A stretch of 64,000 nt of DNA, taken from the NCBI RefSeq assembly GCF_016865585.1, contig NZ_JAESND010000010.1:62001-126000 (forward strand). The letters are read 5' to 3'. Under the pieces are notes generated by a model. That model was not told the origin of the DNA. It saw nothing but the letters and a program-made list of their open reading frames with translations, and searched no databases. Of this stretch, positions 18,426-26,911 are shown piece by piece. The number at the start of each line of letters is the position of its first letter. The first letter of the stretch is position 1. This stretch comes from Jeongeupia naejangsanensis. GTDB taxonomy: Bacteria; Pseudomonadota; Gammaproteobacteria; Burkholderiales; Chitinibacteraceae. The translations under genes and the position numbers were made by a program.

Positions 18426-19465
18426 TGCGCCGCCTCGCCGCGCTGGCCCTGCTGGCAGCGACGCTGCTGCTCGGCGGCTGCGGCGAAGATCCGCTCTACA
18501 CGCAGGAAGGCTATGTGTTCGGTACCCGGGTCGAGATTTCGATCTGGGGACTGCCACACGATACGGCGGCCAGGCACGCCGGTGCCGTGCTCGCCGACCT
18601 CGACCGGCTCAACACCAAGCTGCACGCATGGCAGCCCTCGGAAATCACCCGGCTCAACGCCCATTTCGGCCGTGGCGAGCCCGGCCAAGCCGATGCCGAA
18701 CTGATCGCGCTACTCAAGCAGGCAAAGGACTACGAAGCCCGTTCGGACGGGCTGTTCAACCCGGCGATCGGCGGCCTGGTCACCGCCTGGGGTTTCCATC
18801 GCGACACCTTTGCGCCGGTCACGCCCGATCCGGTCACGCTGGCGCTGCTGCTTGAACGCAAACCGTCGCTCGCCGACGTCGAATTCGACGATGGCGGCGT
18901 CGTCACCAGCCGGAATCCCGGCGTGGCGCTCGATCTCGGCGGCTTTGCCAAGGGCTGGGCGCTCGACCGCGAAGCGGCCTATTTGCGCAAGAACCGCGTC
19001 TACAACGCGTTGCTGAACATCGGCGGCAATGTGCTCGCGCTCGGCAAGAAGGGCGATGCACCGTGGTCGATCGGCCTGCAGCACCCGCGCGAGCCGCAGG
19101 CCATGGCGACGCTGGCCTTGCGCGACGGCGAGGCGATCGGTACGTCGGGCGACTATCAGCGCTATTTCATCAAGGACGGCAAACGCTACAGCCACCTGAT
19201 CGACCCGCGGACCGGGGTGCCGGCGCGGACGATACAGGCGGCGACGGTGCTGGCACCTGCATCGCGCGACGCCGGCACGATTTCGGACGTCGCGACCAAG
19301 CCGGTCTTCATCGGCGGCATCGCCTCCGCACGCCACTACGCGCAGCGCTTCGGCATCAGCGACGTGCTGATCGTCGCCGACGACGGCAGCGTCTACGTGA
19401 CACCCGAGCTGCAGACGCGGCTGACCTGGCTGGTCAAGCCGCCGCACCTGTACCGGCTGCGCTGA
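18425..19465 (+). CDS. apbE: FAD:protein FMN transferase (ApbE), lipoprotein
   Basis: 346 residues with lipobox LGGC (Cys19). ApbE signatures: YVFGTRVEIS, RSDGLFNPAIGGLVTAWGF, VALDLGGFAKGWALDR, NIGGNVLALG and SHLIDPRTGVPA, with the late DAGTISDVATKPVFIGG metal-binding region. It attaches FMN to Thr of periplasmic flavoproteins (Rnf/Nqr subunits and similar) using FAD. The start overlaps the gshB stop. None of its usual flavoprotein partners is adjacent. Confidence 0.95.
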   Translation: MRRLAALALLAATLLLGGCGEDPLYTQEGYVFGTRVEISIWGLPHDTAARHAGAVLADLDRLNTKLHAWQPSEITRLNAHFGRGEPGQADAELIALLKQAKDYEARSDGLFNPAIGGLVTAWGFHRDTFAPVTPDPVTLALLLERKPSLADVEFDDGGVVTSRNPGVALDLGGFAKGWALDREAAYLRKNRVYNALLNIGGNVLALGKKGDAPWSIGLQHPREPQAMATLALRDGEAIGTSGDYQRYFIKDGKRYSHLIDPRTGVPARTIQAATVLAPASRDAGTISDVATKPVFIGGIASARHYAQRFGISDVLIVADDGSVYVTPELQTRLTWLVKPPHLYRLR

Positions 19466-19553
19466 ATCGGCGTCGCCCTATCGCGGCGAGACGTCGATTT
19501 GGGTTATAACATCGGATTGTCCGGCCTGACGCCAAGATAGGAAGCAGCTCCGC

Positions 19554-19949
19554 ATGATCGGCATCATCATCGTGACCCACGTGACGCTCGGCGACGCCCT
19601 GTACGCCTGCGCGCAGCACATCATGGGGCGTCCCCTGCCCAATCTGGCCCAGCTCGCGGTCAGCAAGGCCGACGATCCGGATACCGTCGTGCTGCGTGCA
19701 CGCGAGATCATCGAGCAGCTCGATGACGGTTCGGGCGTCCTGCTGCTGACCGACATCTACGGCGGCACGCCGTCCAACGTCGCCAACCGCCTGATCACCC
19801 CGGGCCGGATCGAGGCCGTTGCCGGCGTCAACTTGCCGATGCTGGTCCGCGCACTGACCTATTGCCACCAGCCGCTCGAAGTCGTTGTCAGCAAGGCGAT
19901 CACCGGCGGGCTGGAAGGCGTGCTCTACATGCTGCCCGAAACGCACTGA
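19554..19949 (+). CDS. PTS EIIA component, mannose family
   Basis: 131 residues with the phosphorylatable His9 in IIIVTHVTLGDALY and the DIYGGTPSNVANRL segment typical of IIA-Man. It accepts phosphate from HPr, encoded next. No IIB, IIC or IID gene is present in the operon. In Neisseriales and related betaproteobacteria such an incomplete set is thought to be regulatory rather than for sugar uptake. A possible -10 (TATAAC, 19505-19510) lies 43 bp upstream. Confidence 0.92.
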   Translation: MIGIIIVTHVTLGDALYACAQHIMGRPLPNLAQLAVSKADDPDTVVLRAREIIEQLDDGSGVLLLTDIYGGTPSNVANRLITPGRIEAVAGVNLPMLVRALTYCHQPLEVVVSKAITGGLEGVLYMLPETH

Positions 19950-19971
19950 CCCCTACGGAGACTACAAAAAC

Positions 19972-20244
19972 ATGCCGGTTCAGGACGTGCTCATCGTCAA
20001 CAAGCTCGGGCTGCACGCCCGCGCGTCGAGCAAGCTCACCCAGCTTGCCAGCCGTTTCCAGTGCGAAGTCTGGATTACCCGCAATGCCCGCCGTGTCAAC
20101 GCCAAATCGATCATGGGCGTGATGATGCTCGCTGCAGCCAAGGGCAGCACCGTGACGCTGGAAACCAGCAACGGGCCCGATGAAGTCGAGGCCATGTCCG
20201 CACTGACCGAACTGATCGCCGACAAGTTCGGCGAAGGCGAATAA
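19972..20244 (+). CDS. ptsH: PTS phosphocarrier protein HPr
   Basis: 90 residues. His15 lies in KLGLHARASSKL (phosphate from EI) and Ser46 in VNAKSIMGVMML, the site used by HPr kinase/phosphorylase; both are intact. A TACGGAG ribosome site is upstream. Positioned between IIA and EI in a rightward operon. Confidence 0.97.
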   Translation: MPVQDVLIVNKLGLHARASSKLTQLASRFQCEVWITRNARRVNAKSIMGVMMLAAAKGSTVTLETSNGPDEVEAMSALTELIADKFGEGE

Positions 20245-20263
20245 GCCGCAGCTGGAGACGAGC

Positions 20264-21991
20264 ATGAGCCTCACGCTACACGGCATCGGCATCGGTGGCG
20301 GCATCGCCATCGGTCATGCCCACCTGATGTCGCACACCGACATCGAAATCGCCCAGTACCTGCTCGACGATGCAGAGGTGCCCGCCGAACTGACCCGCTT
20401 CGACGACGCGATCCGCATCACCCGCAAGGAGCTGGAAATGCTCTGGGGCAGCATCCCCGAGAATGCGCCGACCGAGCTGGGCGCGTTCCTGTCGCTGCAC
20501 CTGATGCTGCTGAACGACCACACGCTGTCGAAAGAGCCGCGCGAGCTGATCGAAACGCAGCGCTGCAACGCCGAATGGGCGCTGAAGCAGCAGCTCGACA
20601 CGCTGCTGGCACAGTTCGACGAGATCGAAGAGGAATACCTGCGCGAGCGGCGCACCGACGTGATCCAGGTCGCCGAGCGCATTTTCAAGGCGCTGGCCGG
20701 CCACGATCCGGCCGCACACCTGCTGGTCTCGCAGGCACGCGACAGCATTCTGGTCGCCCACGACCTCAGCCCAGCCGACATGGTGCTGTTCAAGGACACG
20801 AGCTACGTCGCCTTCGTCACCGACGTTGGCGGCCCGACCTCGCACACCGCCATCCTCGCCCGCAGTCTCGACCTGCCGTCGGTGCTCGCGCTCAAGCACG
20901 CACGCGGCCTGATCCGCGAAGGCGAGATGGTCATCGTCGACGGCGTCAACGGTTTCGTCATCGTCGACCCGGACGAGCTGATTCTCGCCGAATACCGGAC
21001 CCGTCAGCAGGAATGGCTGCTGAAGCAATCGGCGCTGCAGGACATCCGCGCCAGCGTGCCGGTGACCCGCGACGGCGTCGAGGTCGAACTGTTCGCCAAT
21101 ATCGAACTGCCCGAAGACACCACGCTGGCGCTCGCCAACGGCGCCACCGGCGTCGGCCTGTTCCGCTCCGAGTTCCTTTTCCTCAAGGAAGAAGCGCTGC
21201 CCGGCGAGGAAGAGCAGTTCGAGGCCTACAAGGCCGTCGCGGAGAACATGGCCGGCATGCCGGTGATCATCCGCACCGTCGACCTCGGCAAGGACAAGAT
21301 CGCCACGTGGCAGGAAGACACCGATGCACCGAACCCGGCGCTCGGCCTGACCGGCATCCGGCTGTGCATGGCCGAGCCGTCGATGTTCCGCACGCAGCTG
21401 CACGCGTTGCTGCGCGCGTCGGCGTTCGGCAAGATCAAGCTGCTGATCCCGATGATTTCGACGATCGCCGAGGTCAAGCAGACGCGCCGCCACCTCGAAG
21501 AGGTCAAGGCCCAGCTGCGCGCCGAAGGCATCGCCTTCGACGAGGCGATCGAACTCGGCGGCATGATCGAAGTGCCGGCCGCCGCGCTGACGGTGCGCGG
21601 CCTGCTCAAGCACCTCGACTTCATCTCGATCGGCACCAACGACCTGATCCAGTATTCGCTCGCGGTCGATCGCAACGACGATGCCGTCTCGCACCTGTAC
21701 GACCCGCTGCATCCGGCCGTGGTCAAACTGCTGTCGCTGATCATCGATACCGCCAATGCCGTCGGCAAACCGGTGTCGATGTGTGGCGAAATGGCTGGCG
21801 ATCCGGCGCTGACCCGCCTGCTGCTCGGACTCGGTCTGCGGCGTTTCTCGATGCTGCCGGCACAGCTGCTGAAGGTGAAGCAGCAGGTGCTGGGTACCGA
21901 CGTCGCTGCGCTGTCGCCGCTGATCGAGGCCATGTGCGAAACCAGCGACTCGGACGAGCTGCGCGCGCTCGCCGCACAGCTGGATTCATGA
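20264..21991 (+). CDS. ptsI: Phosphoenolpyruvate-protein phosphotransferase, enzyme I
   Basis: 575 residues, full length. Active-site His194 in GGPTSHTAILARSL; PEP-binding C-terminal barrel with ANGATGVGLFRSEFLFL, IIRTVDLGKDK and MCGEMAGDP. It starts phosphate flow from PEP to HPr His15 and then to the IIA protein. The CTGGAGAC ribosome site lies 6-7 bases upstream. Confidence 0.97.
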   Translation: MSLTLHGIGIGGGIAIGHAHLMSHTDIEIAQYLLDDAEVPAELTRFDDAIRITRKELEMLWGSIPENAPTELGAFLSLHLMLLNDHTLSKEPRELIETQRCNAEWALKQQLDTLLAQFDEIEEEYLRERRTDVIQVAERIFKALAGHDPAAHLLVSQARDSILVAHDLSPADMVLFKDTSYVAFVTDVGGPTSHTAILARSLDLPSVLALKHARGLIREGEMVIVDGVNGFVIVDPDELILAEYRTRQQEWLLKQSALQDIRASVPVTRDGVEVELFANIELPEDTTLALANGATGVGLFRSEFLFLKEEALPGEEEQFEAYKAVAENMAGMPVIIRTVDLGKDKIATWQEDTDAPNPALGLTGIRLCMAEPSMFRTQLHALLRASAFGKIKLLIPMISTIAEVKQTRRHLEEVKAQLRAEGIAFDEAIELGGMIEVPAAALTVRGLLKHLDFISIGTNDLIQYSLAVDRNDDAVSHLYDPLHPAVVKLLSLIIDTANAVGKPVSMCGEMAGDPALTRLLLGLGLRRFSMLPAQLLKVKQQVLGTDVAALSPLIEAMCETSDSDELRALAAQLDS

Positions 21992-22001
21992 TCCGGGACG
22001 C

Positions 22002-22664
22002 ATGACCCGACAGACGCTGTCGCTCGACCCGGCGCTTGTCGGCTACGTTACCGCAATGCAGCGCGAACCGGAGGCGCTGGCACGATTGCGTGCCGCGACC
22101 GCCGGCCACCGTCTCGCCCGTATGCAGCTTGCGCCGGAACAGGGGCAGCTGCTGATGCTGTTGCTGCAGCTGACCGGTGCGCGCCGCTACCTCGAAGTCG
22201 GCACCTATACCGGCTACAGCGCGATGGCCGCAGCGCTGGCGATGGGCGAAACCGGCCGCGTCACCGCCTGCGACGTCAGCGACGCCTTCACGCGCATCGC
22301 CCGCGCACACTGGCAGGCCGCAGGTGTCGCCGGGCGGATCGAGCTGGTGCTGCAGCCGGCGTTGCGGACGCTCGACGCCCTGCTCGACGACGGCCAGGCC
22401 GGCGCGTTCGACTGCATGCTGATCGATGCCGACAAGCCGGGCTACCCCGATTACTACGAACGTGCGCTTCGGCTGGTCCGCCCCGGCGGACTGATCCTGC
22501 TCGACAACATGCTGCTCGGCGGCGATGTCGCCCGGCCGCACAACGAAGAAGCGCCCGGCGTCGGCGTCATCCGCGACCTCAACGCCGCCCTGCGCGACGA
22601 TGCGCGCGTCGCGCACTGCTTCCTGCCGCTCGGTGACGGCCTGATCGTGCTGATGCGGCGCTGA
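22002..22664 (+). CDS. O-methyltransferase, class I SAM-dependent (CCoAOMT-like)
   Basis: 220 residues with the SAM-binding LEVGTYTGYSAMAAALAM motif, ACDVS, and DCMLIDADKPGYPDYYERALRLVRPGGLILLDNML, the metal-dependent caffeoyl-CoA/catechol O-methyltransferase pattern. It begins 10 bp after ptsI and is probably cotranscribed. Its natural substrate is unknown. Confidence 0.88.
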   Translation: MTRQTLSLDPALVGYVTAMQREPEALARLRAATAGHRLARMQLAPEQGQLLMLLLQLTGARRYLEVGTYTGYSAMAAALAMGETGRVTACDVSDAFTRIARAHWQAAGVAGRIELVLQPALRTLDALLDDGQAGAFDCMLIDADKPGYPDYYERALRLVRPGGLILLDNMLLGGDVARPHNEEAPGVGVIRDLNAALRDDARVAHCFLPLGDGLIVLMRR

Positions 22665-22757
22665 GCGATTGACCCAGCGCAATAGGTGATTTGCCGTGGC
22701 TGCCATCAGCGCGGCCCCGCTCTATCATGCAGGCAAGTCCTACCCTGCGAGTTCGCT

Positions 22758-23405
22758 ATGCTGCTGCACTGGCAGTTCTTTTTCGGCGCCCTGATCAGTC
22801 TGGTCACGATGACCAATCCACTGTCGAAAATTCCGATGTTCATCTCGCTGACGCAGAACATGAGCGAACCGCGCCGCCAGCATCAGGCCATCCGCGCCAG
22901 CTGGATCGCCTTTCTGATCATGACGGTGTGCCTGATTGCCGGCAACCTGATCCTCGCGACCTTCGGCATCTCGTATGGCGCGCTGCGCGTCGCCGGCGGC
23001 ATCGTCATCGGGCTGCTGGGCTACCGGATGCTCTATCACCTGCAGGACCCCGGCATGGCACCGAAAGCGGCCGGTACCCGCAACCGCAACGACTACGCCT
23101 TCTTTCCGCTGGCAATGCCGGCGATTGCCGGGCCAGGGACGATCGCCGTCGTCATCGGCCTGTCGACCGAAATCGTCGAGAAACCGACGCTGACCGGCAA
23201 GGCGGTGACGTTTGCGCTGACGCTGGCCGCGATCGCGGTGTCCAGTCTGGTGATGTGGATGACGCTGCGCTCGTCGACGATGATTTCCGAGCGGCTGGGT
23301 CGCTCCGGCCAGGAGGTGATGGCCCGGCTGATGGGGTTCGTGCTGATCTGCGTCGGCATCCAGTTCATCGGTTCGGGGGTACGCACCTTCATCGCCGGCA
23401 GCTGA
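22758..23405 (+). CDS. MarC family integral membrane protein
   Basis: 215 residues with six hydrophobic segments. Family motifs: LVTMTNPLSKIPMFISLT, ALRVAGGIVIGLLGYRM and FFPLAMPAIAGPGTIAVVIGLS. Despite the name, the family has no proven antibiotic-export role; transport function is unknown. It ends two bases before a palindromic intergenic element. Confidence 0.88.
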   Translation: MLLHWQFFFGALISLVTMTNPLSKIPMFISLTQNMSEPRRQHQAIRASWIAFLIMTVCLIAGNLILATFGISYGALRVAGGIVIGLLGYRMLYHLQDPGMAPKAAGTRNRNDYAFFPLAMPAIAGPGTIAVVIGLSTEIVEKPTLTGKAVTFALTLAAIAVSSLVMWMTLRSSTMISERLGRSGQEVMARLMGFVLICVGIQFIGSGVRTFIAGS

Positions 23406-23406
23406 A

Positions 23407-23572
23407 ATCCGTTTCATTCGGTGGCTACGCCTGCACATTTTGCCGCCGTCCGGTGCTCAGAACCCCGCAAGGGGGCTACCTTCGGGCCGTCCTCATGGAC
23501 CACATTCCATTCCTGTTCCTGCGCTTCGGGCGGCAGCAAACTGCTTTGGCTCGCTCACCGAATGAAACGGAT
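23407..23572. repeat. 166-bp palindromic intergenic element (left copy)
   Basis: Exact 17-bp inverted terminal repeats, ATCCGTTTCATTCGGTG at 23407-23423 and its complement at 23556-23572, fill almost the whole gap between marC and the patatin gene. Imperfect complementarity continues inward for about 30 bases (both arms run into TTTGC-GCCGCC). The centre holds a CCCC-GCAA-GGGG hairpin and the core CAAGGGGGCTACCTTCGG (23468-23485). No convincing open frame. It resembles a MITE-like or REP-like element. A related core occurs in the element at 24848-25032. Confidence 0.6.
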
Positions 23573-23580
23573 CAGGCGCT

Positions 23581-24732
23581 TCAGGCGCGCAAGTGCTGCT
23601 CGGCCGTATGCCGCGTGACGCGCTGGCCATCGCCTTCGACATCGGCCAGGGTCCAGTCCTCCGGCAGCGACGGTACGCTTTCGTCGTAAGCGATACCCAG
23701 CCGCACGGCATGCTCCCGGCAGAAGCCCAGCCCGGCGTCGAAGCCGATGCGGAACAGCGTGTGCATGTTCGAATACGACCAGTCGAACATCCGCTCCCAG
23801 CGTTCGGCCGGCAGATCCGGCGACAACAGCGGCACCCGCAGCAGCGCGCGCTTCTCGCTGCCGTCGGCATTGCGGTTGTGCACCAGTTCGAACAGCTTCA
23901 GGTCGTCCTTGGCGATTTCGGTCAGCGGCGTGATGATCGACATCACCCAGGCGTCGTAGAGGTCGCGCGGTGCGCGCAGCAGCCGGTCGGCCCCGAGCAC
24001 GTCGAACACGACGATGGTGTCGATGTCCGGATCGCTGGCGTCGTCGCCGATCAGCGCCTTGAAATTCAGCGTGTCGAGCGCCGCGCCCTCGATGTAGCGT
24101 TCACCGTCGATCTCGGTCGGCGGATACAGGAAGGGAAAGGAAAGCGCAGCGCGGAAGTGCGCCACATCGATGTCCTGACCCCGCCACTGCGCCATTTCGT
24201 GGCGGTCAACGTTGTAAGCATTCAGGTAAACCGGCTTTTCGTACGTCCGCAAGCGCTCGAAATCGACGACGTCTTCGACGAACGGCACGTGCGCGCACAG
24301 GCCCAGACTCTCGGCGCTCAGGTCGCTCGGCGTCGCCGTCGCCCACAGCAGTTGCTGCCAGTCGCTCCAGAGCCGGAACGCCGGGCTGACGTCGGCCATC
24401 CGCTCGACCAGCTGGGCATACGGCGATGCCTTCAGGCCGTCGCGAAACAGGTCGGCCAGCGCACCGGGCTTGTTGAATACCTTGAAATTGACCGGCAGGG
24501 CCCGGTACAGCGAATCCGAAATCCCCATCTCGACCATGCCCGCGAGCGCTGCGATCGGCGAGCCAGCCTTCGGCGCCGCGTACAGCAGCCCTACCAGCGC
24601 GCCGGCCCCCGAGGTCGAAATCACGTCGAAATCGACCCGTTGCCGCAGCATCGCGCACAGCGCGCCCGCCATCAGCGGCATGTTCGGTGCACCACCGCCG
24701 ATCACCAGTGCAGTCTTGTTTGCTTTTTTCAT
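23581..24732 (-). CDS. Patatin-like phospholipase family protein, unusual active-site motifs
   Basis: 383 residues with the patatin order: oxyanion region LVIGGGAPNMPLMAGALCAML (about 9-29), nucleophile elbow STSGAGALVGLLY (about 39-51) and a later IEGAALDTLNF region. The canonical patterns are G-x-S-x-G and D-G-G/A. Here the elbow reads S-T-S-G-A-G, so the first Gly is Ser, and the second motif has Glu in place of the catalytic Asp (E-G-A). Activity may therefore be altered or absent. It is monocistronic, leftward, with an intergenic palindromic element on each side. Cytoplasmic, no signal peptide seen. Confidence 0.78.
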   Translation of the reverse strand: MKKANKTALVIGGGAPNMPLMAGALCAMLRQRVDFDVISTSGAGALVGLLYAAPKAGSPIAALAGMVEMGISDSLYRALPVNFKVFNKPGALADLFRDGLKASPYAQLVERMADVSPAFRLWSDWQQLLWATATPSDLSAESLGLCAHVPFVEDVVDFERLRTYEKPVYLNAYNVDRHEMAQWRGQDIDVAHFRAALSFPFLYPPTEIDGERYIEGAALDTLNFKALIGDDASDPDIDTIVVFDVLGADRLLRAPRDLYDAWVMSIITPLTEIAKDDLKLFELVHNRNADGSEKRALLRVPLLSPDLPAERWERMFDWSYSNMHTLFRIGFDAGLGFCREHAVRLGIAYDESVPSLPEDWTLADVEGDGQRVTRHTAEQHLRA

Positions 24733-24847
24733 GCTGCCTCTCCTCTGAACAAGGAAGACAGCATAGCGCGTCCATCGGCCGGACAGACGGCGGTCGCTCC
24801 GACCGTGGCGGCTCAGTCACATCAGCCAGCAATACGGTGTACAAAGC

Positions 24848-25032
24848 AATGCCCCAAGGGCACTTCCTGCGGGGCGCGAATCCAGCGCAGCGGTGCTGGC
24901 CAAGGAGGCTCTTAGGGTCCGAAGCGTCCCAAGGGGGGCCTCCTTCGGTCGCAGCAGTACAACCAGGTACGACAAGCCAGCACAGCGCAGCCGGCAGGAT
25001 TTGCGCCCCGCAGGAAGTGCCCCTGGGGCATT
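24848..25032. repeat. 185-bp long-armed palindromic intergenic element (right copy)
   Basis: The 309-bp gap between the patatin gene and lpxL contains one large inverted repeat. The outer 36 bases of each arm (from 24848 rightward and 25032 leftward) match at 34 positions; similarity extends to about 55 bases and ends in GTGCTGGC on both arms. The centre has an AAGGAGGC/GCCTCCTT stem enclosing a smaller hairpin and the core CAAGGGGGGCCTCCTTCGG (24930-24948), closely related to the core of the element at 23407-23572. It ends 9 bp from the lpxL stop codon. No open frame is supported. The other ~115 bp of the gap (24733-24847) show nothing clear. Confidence 0.65.
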
Positions 25033-25041
25033 CGTTTGCGC

Positions 25042-25959
25042 TCAGTCCTGCGGGCCCTTGCGGCCGTACAGGTCGGGTTCGCCGCGCGGCCGCGTCTTGA
25101 AACGCCGGTGCAGCCAGTAGTACTGCGCCGGAAAATCGAGGACGCGCTGTTCGATGAAGGCGTTCATCCTGCGCGTATCAACCTCGACGTCGTCCCCCGG
25201 AAAACCGTCCCACACCGGGTAATAGCGGGTGACGAAATGGTTGCCTTCGAGCGTCGTCACCATCGGCACGACCACGGCCTTGCCAAGCTGGGCCAGCCTC
25301 GGCAGGCCCGGGACCGTCGCGGTCTGGATGCCGAAGAACGGCACGAAGATCGACTCCTTGCGGCCGAGATCCTGGTCCGGCAGGTAGTACAGCGGTGCGC
25401 CCTGCTTCAGCGCCTTGACGATGGGACGGACGCCGTCGATGCGGCGGATCAACAACGGCGCGCCGAAGCGCGAGCGGCCCAGGCGCAGCAACTGGTCGAA
25501 CGGGTTGTCGTGCGTCGACGTATAGATGCTCGCGCCCCAGTGGTCGGCGGTATGCAGGATGCCGCCGTAGTCGAGGCCGAGAAAGTGCGGCGCCAGCAGG
25601 ATCACCGGCTGGTCCTTAACCGCCAGATAGTGCTCGTAGCCTTCGCGTCGGACCAGTTTACGGACCAGTTTTTCCGGGCCGAACCAGAGTTTGCCGTAAG
25701 CGAGCAGGCAGCTGCAGAACACCCGGTAGTGTTCGCGCAGCGTGGCGCGGCGGCGCGCCTCCGGCCAGTCCGGGAAGCACAGCCGCAGATTGATCAGCCC
25801 GACCTTGCGCCGCCCCGGGATCAGCCAGTAAATCAGTTCGCCAAGCACCGCGCCCTTGAAGCGGATCAACGGCATCGGCAACCAGCGCAACAGCCAGAAC
25901 GGTACCGCCAGTAATTTTGCCGGCAGCGACAGCGTTTGCCAGGTGGTCGGCTCGCTCAT
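25042..25959 (-). CDS. lpxL: Lipid A late acyltransferase, LpxL/HtrB family (copy 1)
   Basis: 305 residues with an N-terminal membrane anchor (about 15-45) and the catalytic H-x4-D motif in APHFLGLDYGG. It has the YYLPDQDLGRKESIFVPFFG and YYWLHRRFKTRPRGE segments typical of late acyltransferases that add a secondary acyl chain to Kdo2-lipid IVA at the inner membrane. The start overlaps the upstream acyltransferase stop by 4 bp (ATGA) with GAGGAGAA before it, so the two are coupled. Which acyl position each enzyme uses cannot be read from the sequence. Confidence 0.9.
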   Translation of the reverse strand: MSEPTTWQTLSLPAKLLAVPFWLLRWLPMPLIRFKGAVLGELIYWLIPGRRKVGLINLRLCFPDWPEARRRATLREHYRVFCSCLLAYGKLWFGPEKLVRKLVRREGYEHYLAVKDQPVILLAPHFLGLDYGGILHTADHWGASIYTSTHDNPFDQLLRLGRSRFGAPLLIRRIDGVRPIVKALKQGAPLYYLPDQDLGRKESIFVPFFGIQTATVPGLPRLAQLGKAVVVPMVTTLEGNHFVTRYYPVWDGFPGDDVEVDTRRMNAFIEQRVLDFPAQYYWLHRRFKTRPRGEPDLYGRKGPQD

Positions 25960-26831
25960 GCGTTCTCCTCACCCGGCTTCGGAGCACCGGCCGGCCGTTT
26001 GTAACGGTTGTAGCTCCACAGGTATTGCGCCGGCGCACGCGCGATCAGGTCCTCGATCGCCGCATTGACGATGGTCGCATCGACAACCGGCTCGCCGCTC
26101 AGCGCCGGCAACGGCACGATGTGCATGCGGTAGCCGCGCCCCCATGACAGTCGTTCGGCAAAGCACATCAGCACCGTCGCATCGAACTGGCGCGCCAGCT
26201 TGGGCAGCAGGGTCATCGTATACGCCGGCTGGCCGAAGAACGGCGCCCACACGCCGTCACCGGCGCCGGGGGCCTGGTCGGGCAGCATGTAGGCGGTCTG
26301 GCCACCCTTGAGGGTTTTCAGCAGCAGCCGCACGCCCTTGGCGTTGGCTGGCGCCGCCAGTCCGTTCTCGCGGTCGCGCGACGCCAGCATCAGCGGTTCG
26401 AGCGCCTTGATTTTCGGCGGCCGATACAGCGCGGCGAGCTGGCGCGGAATCCGCATCGCCAGATGGATGCCGCAGGCTTCGATCGCGCCCAGATGCGGCG
26501 AAACGAACAGGATCGGTTTCGGATTCGCCAGCGCCGCATCGACATGCTCCCAGCCGCGGCGCTCGATTACGAGCTGCGCGACCTTTTCGGCCGGTCGCAG
26601 CCAGTGCACCAGCATTTCGGCCCCGGCCATGCCGTGCTGCACAATACTTGAGCGGAGCAATCGGGTATAATCGGCGTCATTTTTCGCCAGCCCCGACTGG
26701 CGCAGATTCGCCGCCAGCCTTTTCCGGTAGGTCGGATCCGCAGCCCAGGCGAGCCAGCCCGCAACGATGCCGGCACCGTGGAAGAACCACAGCGGCAGCC
26801 AGGCAAACGGGCGAAGCAATTTCAGCAGCAT
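25956..26831 (-). CDS. Lipid A late acyltransferase, LpxL/LpxM family (copy 2)
   Basis: 291 residues from ATG 26831; a TTG start nine codons upstream is possible. Membrane anchor at about 8-30, H-x4-E in SPHLGAIEACG, then AYMLPDQAPGAGDGVWAPFFGQPAYT and QYLWSYNRYKRP. It should transfer an acyl-ACP chain to lipid A. It shares only general similarity with the downstream copy, so they probably have distinct positions or chain lengths. Divergent from metK across 80 bp. Confidence 0.88.
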   Translation of the reverse strand: MLLKLLRPFAWLPLWFFHGAGIVAGWLAWAADPTYRKRLAANLRQSGLAKNDADYTRLLRSSIVQHGMAGAEMLVHWLRPAEKVAQLVIERRGWEHVDAALANPKPILFVSPHLGAIEACGIHLAMRIPRQLAALYRPPKIKALEPLMLASRDRENGLAAPANAKGVRLLLKTLKGGQTAYMLPDQAPGAGDGVWAPFFGQPAYTMTLLPKLARQFDATVLMCFAERLSWGRGYRMHIVPLPALSGEPVVDATIVNAAIEDLIARAPAQYLWSYNRYKRPAGAPKPGEENA

Positions 26832-26911
26832 GTAATGTCCATTGATGATCTGCGGCAACGATTTTATCGGCTTTGCCGCATGCCCGACATGACTTAGGAG
26901 CCCAGAGGCCC

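Noticed and set aside
16011..18557. 848-codon minus-strand frame over gshA/gshB
   Set aside because: The plus strand carries canonical gshA and gshB with ATP-grasp motifs. The antisense product has no recognisable domain.
23407..25032. Insertion sequence or integron attC sites
   Set aside because: No transposase or integrase frame is present and attC core sites are not recognisable; the elements are reported only as palindromic repeats.
26832..26911. Possible AdoMet riboswitch upstream of metK
   Set aside because: The 80-bp gap shows no pairing pattern of any SAM riboswitch class that I know.
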